64,000 nucleotides of DNA from Streptomyces sp. NRRL S-1022 (GTDB taxonomy: Bacteria; Actinomycetota; Actinomycetes; Streptomycetales; Streptomycetaceae). The DNA lies in the NCBI RefSeq assembly GCF_000720135.1, contig NZ_JOIU01000043.1, positions 14,787 through 78,786 of the forward strand. Direction: 5' to 3'. The position numbers and the translations under genes are program-made. Under the pieces are notes generated by a model that saw nothing but the letters and a program-made list of their open reading frames with translations, was not told the DNA's origin and ran no database searches. This document shows positions 36,797-46,543 of the stretch, in pieces. Position 1 is the stretch's first letter. The number at the start of each line of letters is the position of its first letter.

Positions 36797-37594
36797 CTAG
36801 GCCATGACGGGCAGCAGCCCCCCGAGGTCGGCCCGTTCCCCGCTCGCGCTGACCTTCGCCCCGGCCAGCGCGTCCTGCCAGCTCACGCGGCCGGTGGCGA
36901 GCCGGATCCAGGTCAGCGGGTCGGTCTCCACGACGTTGGGCGGGGTGCCGCGGGTGTGCCGGGGCCCCTCGACGCACTGCACGACGGCGTACGGCGGCAC
37001 GCGCACCTCGGTGGAGCCGCCGGGCGCCTTCAGCGCGAGGGCGTCGGCGAGCACCCGGGTGGCGGCGGCCAGCGTCTGCCGGTCGTACGGCACGTCCAGG
37101 CCCGGGACGGCGGCGTTCAGGTCGTCGGTGTGGACCACCAGTTCGACGGTGCGGGTCACCAGGTAGTCGGCCAGCGGCAGCGCGCCGGCGCTGGTCTGAA
37201 GCAGCCGGCTGCCGGGGTGCTCGTCCAGCAGGGCGCGCAGGCTGCGGTCGACGTCGTCGAGGTAGGCGCCGGGGTCCGGGTGGCGGGCGGTCAGGCCCCG
37301 CGTGAAGTCGTCGATGGCGGCGGCGTTCGACGCGGTGGAGAACGGCCACTCGGCCACCGTCACGGTCTGCTTCGGCGGAAGTGGCTTCTCCACGGCCCGG
37401 TGGACGGCGGTGACCGCCATACCGATGTGCGTGATCAGGTCCCGCACGGTCCACTCGCCCAGCCGTGTGGGCAGGTCGAGCTGCTCGGGGCCGAGGCCGC
37501 GGACGGCCTCCCGGACGTTCGCGAGCTGGGTCAGGACCGCGGTCCGGGTCTTGGCCGGGTCGTAGCTGCGGGCACGTTTCTTGGCCGGTGGCAT
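36797..37594 (-). CDS. Maleylpyruvate-isomerase-like mycothiol-dependent protein
   Basis: 265 residues. The N-terminal DinB/MDMPI fold has the family helix GEWTVRDLITHIG near 50 and VELVVHTDDL near 150 with a metal-ligand His; a sterol-carrier-like C-terminal part follows. Such enzymes use mycothiol as cofactor. The reaction here is unknown. ATG 37594 has GGAGGTG ten bases upstream. It lies between purL and the META lipoprotein gene on the same strand. Confidence 0.75.
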   Translation of the reverse strand: MPPAKKRARSYDPAKTRTAVLTQLANVREAVRGLGPEQLDLPTRLGEWTVRDLITHIGMAVTAVHRAVEKPLPPKQTVTVAEWPFSTASNAAAIDDFTRGLTARHPDPGAYLDDVDRSLRALLDEHPGSRLLQTSAGALPLADYLVTRTVELVVHTDDLNAAVPGLDVPYDRQTLAAATRVLADALALKAPGGSTEVRVPPYAVVQCVEGPRHTRGTPPNVVETDPLTWIRLATGRVSWQDALAGAKVSASGERADLGGLLPVMA

Positions 37595-37719
37595 GAGAGT
37601 CGGATCACCTCCATGGCCGCCAACAGTACGCCGCTGTCCCCCACTTGAGGTGCCGGGCCCGGTGCGCACGACCCGGCCCCGCCTGCCGGAGCGGGCGGGG
37701 CCGGGTGCCGGTGCGCCGC

Positions 37720-39974
<2,255 letters not shown>

Positions 39975-39978
<4 letters not shown>

Positions 39979-40655
39979 GCGCCCACCAGCTTCTTGAGGA
40001 TCGAGGTGAAGAACGGGAGCCCGTCGGTACGGCCCGTACCGACCAGCGGCTCGACGGCGTGCTCGGGGTGCGGCATGAGGCCGACGACGTTGCCCGCCTC
40101 GTTGGTGATGCCGGCGATGTCGTTGAGCGAGCCGTTCGGGTTGTAGTCCAGGTAGCGGAAGACGACGCGGCCCTCCGCCTCCAGCTTGTCCAGCGTGTAC
40201 GCGTCGGCGACGTACCGGCCGTCCATGTTCTTCAGCGGGATGTGGATCTCCTGGCCCTGGCGGTAGTCGCCGGTCCAGGACGTGCCCGCGTTCTCCACCC
40301 GCAGCTTCTGGTCGCGGCAGATGAAGTGGAGGTGGTCGTTGCCGAGCATCCCGCCCGGGAGGAGGTGGGCCTCGGTGAGGACCTGGAAGCCGTTGCAGAT
40401 ACCGAGGACCGGCAGGCCGGCCTTCGCCTGCTCGATGACCGTCTCCATCACCGGCGAGAAGCGGGAGATGGCGCCCGCCCGCAGATAGTCGCCGTAGGAG
40501 AAACCGCCGGGCAGCACCACGGCGTCGACCTGCTTGAGGTCCTTGTCCTTGTGCCACAGGGCGACCGGCTCGGCGCCCGCGAGACGGATCGCGCGCTGGG
40601 TGTCCCGGTCGTCGAGGCTGCCCGGGAAAGTGACGACGCCAATACGAGCGGTCAC
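39975..40655 (-). CDS. purQ: FGAM synthase glutaminase subunit PurQ
   Basis: 226 residues, class I glutamine amidotransferase that supplies ammonia to PurL. Nucleophile Cys87 in LGICNGFQ, His196/Glu198 in MPHPEHA. GTG 40655 overlaps purS stop; its own stop overlaps purL start. All three subunits are translationally coupled. Confidence 0.97.
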
Positions 40656-40915
40656 TTCGCCGCCTCCGCGACTTCATCGACCCGGACGGTGAAGTCCTCG
40701 ATCACGGTGTTGGCGAGGAAGGATTCCGCAAGATCGCGGATCCGGGCGAGCGCGGCCTCGTCGACCGGCCCGTCAACTTCCAGTTCGAAACGCTTTCCCT
40801 GACGTACGTCCGAGATCCCTTCGAATCCCAGGCGCGGCAGCGCACGCTGGACCGCCTGGCCCTGGGGGTCGAGAATCTCCGGCTTGAGCATGACGTCGAC
40901 TACGACGCGTGCCAC
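40652..40915 (-). CDS. purS: FGAM synthase subunit PurS
   Basis: 87 residues, the small bridging subunit that holds PurL and PurQ together. [18 protein letters not shown] is the conserved core. GTG 40915 was preferred because GGGAG stands five bases before it; GTG 40921 is possible. First gene of purS-purQ-purL. Confidence 0.95.
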   Translation of the reverse strand: MARVVVDVMLKPEILDPQGQAVQRALPRLGFEGISDVRQGKRFELEVDGPVDEAALARIRDLAESFLANTVIEDFTVRVDEVAEAAK

Positions 40916-41226
40916 TGGCACTCCCGGTGTGTGGTGCTGAGCAGGTTCCTTCAGACTACCCGCACAAAATTTCTACGCGGGTAGAGTTGGAGGAAAGTAC
41001 GTGAGGCGCATCACGATCGGGTGTCGAAGCCGCCTGCCCGTGAAAACTTCTGGGAAAGTTCCACAGTCCGTCCGACGCACCTATTGCCGCCCGGACACGC
41101 GGACGGATTTAGTCGGACTTCACTTTGCATTGCCGGGCACTGTACAAATGAATTGGCAATAGCCGATACTCGGCACGTCGGCGGCCTTGAGCTGTAACGA
41201 CGTTCCGCACGAAGGGACCGATATTC
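40916..41226. other. Divergent promoter region of purS and lsrL
   Basis: 311 bases between the divergent genes. A/T-rich patches (CAAAATTTCTAC near 40967-40978 and ACAAATGAATTGGCAATAG near 41145) suit an Lsr2-type nucleoid protein that may bind its own control region, an inference. TAGTCT on the minus strand near 40958 could be the purS -10 box. No gene and no known riboswitch were seen. Confidence 0.45.
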
Positions 41227-41544
41227 GTGGCGCAAAAGGTCGTGGTCACTCTCTTTGACGACATCGACGGCTCGGAAGCGGCGGAGACGATCGCCTTCGG
41301 ACTCGACGGCAAGTCGTACGAGATCGACCTGAACGAAACCAACGCCGGGAAACTGCGCAAGGCGCTCGCGCCCTACGTCGAGGCCGGCCGCAAGCGGTCG
41401 CGTTCCGGCAAGGCGTACAAGCAGACGGAGGTCGCCCCCGACCCGGCGGCCGTCCGCGCCTGGGCCCAGGCCAACAAGATGGACGTCCCGGCCCGTGGAC
41501 GCATCCCGAAGAAGGTCTACGAGGCGTTCACCGCCGCGCAGTGA
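41227..41544 (+). CDS. lsrL: Lsr2 paralogue (LsrL-type nucleoid silencer)
   Basis: 105 residues. N-terminal oligomerisation domain (KVVVTLFDDIDGSEAAETIAFGLDGKSYEIDL) and C-terminal DNA-binding domain with the AT-hook-like Arg90-Gly91-Arg92 (PARGRIPKKVYEAF). It silences AT-rich, often horizontally acquired DNA. From memory, Streptomyces has Lsr2 and a shorter paralogue LsrL next to purS, which fits this position. GTG 41227 has GAAGGGA upstream. A strong terminator follows. Confidence 0.9.
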   Translation: MAQKVVVTLFDDIDGSEAAETIAFGLDGKSYEIDLNETNAGKLRKALAPYVEAGRKRSRSGKAYKQTEVAPDPAAVRAWAQANKMDVPARGRIPKKVYEAFTAAQ

Positions 41545-41560
41545 GCCCGCGAAGGGGCGA

Positions 41561-41592
41561 GTCCTCAGGGCCCGTCAGGGGGCCCTGAGGAC
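41561..41592 (+). terminator. Terminator of lsrL
   Basis: 13-bp perfect stem GTCCTCAGGGCCC (41561-41573) with 41580-41592, loop of six, 16 bases after the stop codon. Confidence 0.8.
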
Positions 41593-41631
41593 CGTGCACT
41601 TGGGGCATACCGGGTCTTATGGGGAGCCGAC

Positions 41632-41662
41632 TTGCGCTACCCCCCTGCTGATCAGCTAATGT
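41632..41662 (+). promoter_or_regulatory. Promoter of tRNA-Gly(TCC)
   Basis: TTGCGC (41632-41637) and TAATGT (41657-41662), 19 bases apart, about 49 bases before the tRNA. It suggests that the odd tRNA is expressed. Confidence 0.5.
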
Positions 41663-41711
41663 CTGGGACACGCCGAGGGGCGAGGCCGGAAGGCCGGATC
41701 CCGAGGACCGT

Positions 41712-41783
41712 GCGGGTGTAGTTCAGTAGCAGAACATCCCCCTTCCAGGGGGAAGGCGCAGTGTGCAATTCCTGTCACCCGCT
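41712..41783 (+). tRNA. Non-canonical tRNA-Gly (TCC)
   Basis: 72 bases. Acceptor (GCGGGTG/CACCCGC), D stem (GTTC/GAAC) and anticodon stem (TCCCC/GGGGA) pair perfectly and the anticodon is TCC. The D loop AGTAGCA lacks G18-G19, and the 49-65 region (CAGTG TGCAATT CCTGT) cannot form the normal T stem: only a 4-bp GCAG/CTGT arm with a 10-base loop is possible, and TTCRA is missing. The D-T loop interaction is therefore lost. Similar changes mark the peptidoglycan-dedicated tRNA-Gly(UCC) of staphylococci. Streptomyces also has a Gly cross-bridge, so a wall role is an attractive inference. Confidence 0.85.
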
Positions 41784-41863
41784 CTGCACCGCCGACACGA
41801 CCACTGTTGTGGATCAGGTAGGCTGGTGTTCGCACCGATCGGTGGGAGCCGATCGGGAGCAGT

Positions 41864-41936
41864 GCGGACGTAGCTCAGTTGGTAGAGCGCAACCTTGCCA
41901 AGGTTGAGGTCGCGAGTTCGAGCCTCGTCGTCCGCT
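41864..41936 (+). tRNA. tRNA-Gly (GCC), copy A
   Basis: 73 bases; anticodon GCC in CTTGCCA, T loop TTCGAGC, acceptor GCGGACG with CGTCCGC. Identical to the copy at 45549-45621. TAGGCT at 41819-41824 may be its -10 box. Confidence 0.95.
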
Positions 41937-41961
41937 CGGGATGAGACCCCGGTCCACTGGA
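41864..41961 (+). repeat. 98-bp direct repeat, left copy (tRNA-Gly + half terminator)
   Basis: Identical to 45549-45646, same orientation, 3.685 kb apart. After the tRNA come 25 bases ending GACCCCGGTCCACTGGA, which is the first arm and apex of what looks like a terminator hairpin; the second arm is missing and ABC-transporter coding sequence follows immediately. Confidence 0.9.
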
Positions 41962-42868
41962 GGTCACCGACCTCAGACGGGTCTACGGGGGCGGGTTCGA
42001 GGCCGTACGCGGAATCACCTTCTCCGTGGCACGTGGAGAGATCTTCGCCGTGCTCGGCACCAACGGCGCCGGGAAGACCTCGACGGTCGAGCTGCTGGAA
42101 GGGCTCGCGGCACCGGCCGGCGGCCGGGTGCGGGTGCTCGGCCACGACCCCCACCGCGAACGGGCCGCCGTACGGCCGCGCACCGGCGTGATGCTCCAGG
42201 AGGGCGGCTTCCCCGCCGAGCTGACCGTCGCGGAGACCGCCCGGCTGTGGGCCGGCTGCACCAGCCGCGCCCGGCCGGAGGCCGAGGTGCTGGCACGGGT
42301 GGGACTGGCGGGCAGCACCGGGGTGCGGGTCAAGCAGCTGTCCGGCGGGGAGCGCAGACGGCTGGACCTGGCGCTCGCGCTGCTCGGCGACCCCGAGGTG
42401 CTGTTCCTCGACGAACCGACGACCGGGCTCGACGCGGAGGGCCGCCGGGACACCTGGGAACTGGTCCGCGCCCTGCGTGACGGGGGCACCACCGTGCTGC
42501 TCACCACGCACTACCTGGAGGAGGCCGAGGACCTCGCCGACCGTCTCGCCATCCTGCACCGGGGCCGGATCGCCGCCTCCGGAACGCCGGCCGAGGTCAC
42601 CGCCGGCCGCCCCGCCCGGATGTCCTTCGAACTGCCCGACGGCTACTTCCCCGGCGATCTGCCGCCCCTGGCCGGACTCGGCGTCTGCGGGCACGAGAGC
42701 GACGGCCGGGTGGTGCGGCTGCACACCCGCGAACTCCAGCGGACCGCCACCGCGGTGCTCGCCTGGGCCGAGCGGGCCGGCGTCGAACTGCGCGCGCTGG
42801 ACGTGCGCTCGGCCTCGCTGGAGGAAGCCTTCCTCGGGATCGCCCGGGAAGAGGAGGCGGCGGCATGA
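41957..42868 (+). CDS. ABC transporter ATP-binding protein, 5' end damaged
   Basis: About 303 residues if read from CTG 41957. Walker A is GTNGAGKTS, the ABC signature is LSGGERRRLDLALALL, Walker B VLFLDEPTTGLD and the switch His in TTHYL. It is a daunorubicin-exporter-like ATPase that drives the permease overlapping its end (ATGA). The frame from TGA 41942 to GTG 42026 contains no ATG, GTG or TTG, yet encodes the conserved LEVTDLRRVYGGGFEAVRG strand with the A-loop Tyr. So the true start is lost: either CTG is used, or a base is missing (ATG 41941 is one frame off), or the start was deleted at the repeat boundary. GTG 42026 would give a 280-residue protein without A-loop. Confidence 0.8.
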   Translation: MEVTDLRRVYGGGFEAVRGITFSVARGEIFAVLGTNGAGKTSTVELLEGLAAPAGGRVRVLGHDPHRERAAVRPRTGVMLQEGGFPAELTVAETARLWAGCTSRARPEAEVLARVGLAGSTGVRVKQLSGGERRRLDLALALLGDPEVLFLDEPTTGLDAEGRRDTWELVRALRDGGTTVLLTTHYLEEAEDLADRLAILHRGRIAASGTPAEVTAGRPARMSFELPDGYFPGDLPPLAGLGVCGHESDGRVVRLHTRELQRTATAVLAWAERAGVELRALDVRSASLEEAFLGIAREEEAAA

Positions 42869-43653
42869 GCACCCTCGCCCCACGCACCGGCACGCCCTCC
42901 GTACGGCGGCTGCGGGCGCTGGCCCGGGCCGAACTGGCCCTCCTCGCCCGCAACCGCGGGATCGTGTTCACCGCGCTCCTGGCGCCGCTCGCGCTGCCGT
43001 TCAGCGTGCGCCCGGCCCTCGACGGGGTCGACCTGGCGAAGCAGGGCATCAGCGTCGGCGCGTCCATGTTCACGGCCGCGGTCGGCTTCGCCTTCCTGTT
43101 CGCCGTCTACTCCTCGCTCGTCAACGCCTACGTCGCCCGCCGGGAGGAACTCGTCCTCAAACGGCTGCGCACCGGTGAACTCACCGACACCGAGATCCTC
43201 ACCGGCACCGCCCTGCCCGCCATGATCCTCGGCCTCGCGCAGGCCCTGGTGCTGGGCGCCGGGTGCGCGGTGCTGCTGCACGCCGGGGCGCCCCGGGCGC
43301 CGTACCTGACCCTGCTGGGGCTGGCGGCCGGGCTGGTGCTGAGCGCCGCGCTCGCCGCGCTCACCGCGTCCGTCACCCGGACCGTGGAGAGCGGCCAGGT
43401 CACCGCGCTGCCGCTGGTGTTCGTGTCGATGACGGGCTCGGGGATCATGATCCCCACCGAGGTCATGCCGGAAAAGCTCGCCTCCGTCTGCGAGCTGCTC
43501 CCGCTGTCCCCCGCGGTCCGGCTCGTCCGGGCGGGCTGGACCGGCCACACGAGCGCGTACGAGGTGTTCGGCGCCCTCGCGGCCACGCTGGCCTGGACCG
43601 TGGTGGCGGTGTTTGCTGTACGACGGTGGTTCCGCTGGGAACCCCGGCGCTGA
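42865..43653 (+). CDS. ABC-2 type permease
   Basis: 262 residues, six transmembrane helices (about 30-50, 62-85, 105-130, 140-165, 175-195, 230-250). The middle segment REELVLKRLRTGELTDTEIL is typical of ABC-2 permeases. Overlap with the ATPase gene by four bases suggests one export unit, controlled by the two-component genes that follow. Substrate unknown; efflux of a drug or signalling lipid is possible. Confidence 0.88.
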   Translation: MSTLAPRTGTPSVRRLRALARAELALLARNRGIVFTALLAPLALPFSVRPALDGVDLAKQGISVGASMFTAAVGFAFLFAVYSSLVNAYVARREELVLKRLRTGELTDTEILTGTALPAMILGLAQALVLGAGCAVLLHAGAPRAPYLTLLGLAAGLVLSAALAALTASVTRTVESGQVTALPLVFVSMTGSGIMIPTEVMPEKLASVCELLPLSPAVRLVRAGWTGHTSAYEVFGALAATLAWTVVAVFAVRRWFRWEPRR

Positions 43654-43669
43654 GGAACGGGGGGCGGGC

Positions 43670-44914
43670 GTGGTGGGGCGGATACGACGGTGGCAGCAGC
43701 GGCACTGGCGCGAGCGGAGCAAGGCCGAACGGGTCGAGCTGTACACGGTCGCCACCTGGTACGTCACGACCTGGTTGTTCTCGCTCGGCTGGCTGCTGCT
43801 CCCCCTGGTCGGCGGGCTCGGCCACCGGCCCGTGGCCCTCGTCCTCGGCAGCCTGGTCCTCCTGGTGGTGACCCTGCAGTGCGCGGTCTCCCACCGGCTG
43901 ACCCGGCCCGCGCTCGACCACTACCTGGGGCGCGCCCGGCTGCCGGCCGGGGCGTACGGCCTCCCGGCCGTGCTGCTGGGGCTGGCGCTCGCGCTGCTCG
44001 TGGCGCTCGCCGCGCTGGACGCGGCCGACCCGGTGGCGGTCCGGCTGGGGATCGGCACCGCCCTGCTGCCGTTCGGCGTGCTCTGCGGACTCACCGTCCC
44101 GGTACGGGTGTTCCTGCGCGGGACGGCCCTGCTCGCGGTGCTGCTCATGGGGGCCGTCGGGCTCGCCGACCGCGACGGCCCCGGGATCCTCGTGACCGGT
44201 GTGATGGTCGCCTTCCAGGCGGTGTTCTCGCTGCTCGCCTTCCGCTGCGGTGCCTGGACCCTGGCCGTGCTGTGGGAGGCCGAGCGGGCCCGTGAGGCGG
44301 AGGCCCGGCTCGCCGTCGCCGAGGAGCGGCTGCGGTTCGGGCGGGACCTGCACGACGTGCTGGGCCGGAACCTGTCGGTGATCTCGCTGAAGAGCGAGCT
44401 GGCGGTGCAACTGGCCCGGCGGGGACGGCCGGAGGCCGTGGAGCAGATGATCGAGGTGCAGCGCATCGCACAGGAGTCGCAGCGCGAGGTGCGGGCCGTC
44501 GTGCGCGGATACCGGGAGGCCGACCTCGGGGCCGAACTCGCCGGTGCTCACGGTGTGTTGACGGCCGCGGGAATCGACTGCGAGGTGCGTGCGGAGACCG
44601 GCGGGCTGCCGGCCGAGGTGCAGTCCGCGCTCGGCTGGGTGGTGCGCGAGGCGACCACCAACGTGCTGCGGCACGGGGACGCGGGCCGGTGCGAGGTGGA
44701 ACTCGCGGTGCGTGCGGGGCATGTGGTGCTGACGGTGGAGAACGACGGGCTCGCGGCGCCCGGCGGTGGCGGCGGCTCCGGGCTCGCCGGGCTGCGGGAG
44801 CGGCTCGCCGCCGTGGACGGAACCCTGGAGGCGGGCATCGTGGGCGCGGGCCGGGACCGGTTCCGGCTGGTGGCGGACATACCCCTGAGAACTGTGGAAG
44901 GAGTCACCTCGTGA
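43670..44914 (+). CDS. NarL-type sensor histidine kinase
   Basis: 414 residues. Five or six N-terminal helices (about 28-215) form an integral membrane sensor without a large outer domain; HisKA_3 phosphoacceptor His in FGRDLHDVLGRNLSVIS and the HATPase domain (REATTNVLRHGDA, VENDGLAAP) complete it. GTG 43670 follows GAGGAACGGGGGG. Overlaps the response-regulator gene by four bases. It resembles kinases that sense drug or membrane stress through an adjacent transporter. Confidence 0.9.
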   Translation: MVGRIRRWQQRHWRERSKAERVELYTVATWYVTTWLFSLGWLLLPLVGGLGHRPVALVLGSLVLLVVTLQCAVSHRLTRPALDHYLGRARLPAGAYGLPAVLLGLALALLVALAALDAADPVAVRLGIGTALLPFGVLCGLTVPVRVFLRGTALLAVLLMGAVGLADRDGPGILVTGVMVAFQAVFSLLAFRCGAWTLAVLWEAERAREAEARLAVAEERLRFGRDLHDVLGRNLSVISLKSELAVQLARRGRPEAVEQMIEVQRIAQESQREVRAVVRGYREADLGAELAGAHGVLTAAGIDCEVRAETGGLPAEVQSALGWVVREATTNVLRHGDAGRCEVELAVRAGHVVLTVENDGLAAPGGGGGSGLAGLRERLAAVDGTLEAGIVGAGRDRFRLVADIPLRTVEGVTS

Positions 44915-45525
44915 GCGCTCCGGTACGGCTGCTGCTCGCCGACGACGAGCATCTGATCCGGGGTGCGCTGGCCGCGCTGCTGTCCCTGGAGGACGACCTG
45001 CTGGTCGTCGCGGAGGCGGCGAGCGGGCCCGAGGCGCTGGCCATGGCCCGGGCGCACCGGCCCGACGTGGCCGTGCTCGATCTGCAGATGCCGGGCGCCG
45101 ACGGTGTGAGGGTCGCCACAACCCTGCGCACCGAACTGCCGGGCTGCCAGGTGCTGATCGTCACCGGGCACGGCCGGCCCGGGCATCTGAAGCGGGCGCT
45201 CGCCGCCGGTGTGCGCGGGTTCGTCCCGAAGACCGTCAGCGCCCGGCGGCTTGCCGAGATCATCCGCACGGTGCACGCCGGAAACCGTTACGTCGATCCC
45301 GAGTTGGCCGCCGACGCGATCTCCGCCGGGGACTCGCCGCTGACCGCGCGGGAGGCCGAGGTGCTGGAGCTGGCCGCCGACGGAGCGCCGGTCGCGGAGA
45401 TCGCCGAGCGGGCCGCGCTGTCGCCGGGGACCGTGCGCAACTACCTCTCCTCGGCCGTCTCGAAGCTGGGCGTCGAGAACCGTCATGCGGCGGTGCGTCT
45501 CGCACGTGCGCGAGGTTGGGTATAG
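44911..45525 (+). CDS. NarL/FixJ-type response regulator
   Basis: 204 residues. Receiver domain with acidic pair Asp11-Asp12, phosphoacceptor Asp57 in VAVLDLQMPGADG and Lys in FVPKTVS; LuxR-type HTH at about 138-200 (LTAREAEVLELAADGAPVAEIAERAALSPGTVRNYLSS). It likely regulates the ABC genes upstream. Its last codons overlap the -10 box TATAGT (45521-45526) of tRNA-Gly copy B. Confidence 0.92.
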   Translation: MSAPVRLLLADDEHLIRGALAALLSLEDDLLVVAEAASGPEALAMARAHRPDVAVLDLQMPGADGVRVATTLRTELPGCQVLIVTGHGRPGHLKRALAAGVRGFVPKTVSARRLAEIIRTVHAGNRYVDPELAADAISAGDSPLTAREAEVLELAADGAPVAEIAERAALSPGTVRNYLSSAVSKLGVENRHAAVRLARARGWV

Positions 45526-45548
45526 TTGCTCTCGCGCAACGGCGCACT

Positions 45549-45621
45549 GCGGACGTAGCTCAGTTGGTAGAGCGCAACCTTGCCAAGGTTGAGGTCGCGA
45601 GTTCGAGCCTCGTCGTCCGCT
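45549..45621 (+). tRNA. tRNA-Gly (GCC), copy B
   Basis: Identical to copy A at 41864-41936. TATAGT (45521-45526) lies 23 bases upstream, inside the end of the response-regulator gene. Confidence 0.95.
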
Positions 45622-45646
45622 CGGGATGAGACCCCGGTCCACTGGA
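45549..45646 (+). repeat. 98-bp direct repeat, right copy
   Basis: Identical to 41864-41961. Here too the terminator-like hairpin stops at its apex (TCCACTGGA) and the next base belongs to the 3' part of purC on the opposite strand. Confidence 0.9.
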
Positions 45647-46473
45647 TCCGGCAGCGCCGGCGGGGGCTGCTCGCTCTTGCGGTCCCAGCCGGAGGCCGGC
45701 GAGGTCAGCCAGTTACGGACGTACTGCTTGTCGTACGACGGCTGGGCGCGGCCCGGCTGCCACTGGTCGGCGGGCCAGAAGCGGGAGGAGTCCGGGGTGA
45801 GGACCTCGTCGGCGAGGACGAGGGCGTCGCCGTCGAAGCCGAACTCGAACTTGGTGTCGGCCAGGATGATCCCCCGGTCCCGGGCGATGTCCCGGGCGCG
45901 GGAGTACACCGCGAGCGTGGCCTGGCGCAGCTGGGCGGCGGTCTCCGCGCCGACCTGGCGGGCCACCTCCTCGTAGGAGACGTTCTCGTCGTGCTCGCCG
46001 ACCTCGGCCTTGGTGGCCGGGGTGAAGATCGGGGCCGGGAGTTCGGAGCCGTCGACGAGGCCCTCGGGGAGAGCGAGGCCGCAGACCGTACGGGACTCGT
46101 CGTACTCCAGCAGGCCGGAGCCGGTGAGGTAGCCGCGGGCCACGCACTCCACCGGGACCATCTTCAGCGACTTGCAGATCAGCGTGCGGCCCGCCCAGTC
46201 GGCCGGGGCGCCCTCGGGCAGCTCGGTGCTGATGACGTGGTTGTCGGCGAGGTCGCGGAGCTGGTCGAACCACCACAGGGAGAGCTGGGTGAGCACCCGG
46301 CCCTTGTCGGGGATCTCCGTGGGCAGCACCCAGTCATAGGCGGACATGCGGTCGCTGGCGACCATCACGAGGTCGCCCGCCTCGTTCCGGTACAGCTCGC
46401 GCACCTTCCCGGTGTGCAGGTGCACCAGGCCCGGAACCTCGATCGGCTCGGGCTTTTCTACGAATCCGGACAC
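45646..46473 (-). CDS. purC: SAICAR synthetase, 3' end replaced
   Basis: 276 recognisable residues. Condenses CAIR with aspartate in step seven of IMP synthesis. Family blocks are intact: LHTGKVRELYRN, SAYDWVLPTEIPDKG, ECVARGYLTGSG, ATKAEVGEHDENVSY, DTKFEFG and SSRFWPADQW. The sequence leaves the family after PPPALPD; about 25 C-terminal residues and the stop codon are missing, and the frame runs on (without stop until 44548) through antisense tRNA-Gly and the response-regulator gene. Since PurC is needed for purines, this is either a harmful rearrangement or an assembly fault at the hairpin. Confidence 0.85.
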
Positions 46474-46543
46474 GGTTCCTCCCCGTGGTTATGACCAAGT
46501 GCCTCGATTCTCCCGTATGGGGGTGATAGGGCGCGCCCGGGGG

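Noticed and set aside
41957..45525. Mobile element between the tRNA-Gly repeats
   Set aside because: No integrase, transposase or relaxase lies inside, and from memory the ABC/two-component genes have the same neighbours in S. coelicolor.
44548..45645. In-frame continuation of purC as a genuine 641-residue fusion
   Set aside because: The extra 365 residues are the complement of a tRNA gene and of a response-regulator gene and show no domain; treated as run-on after loss of the normal stop.
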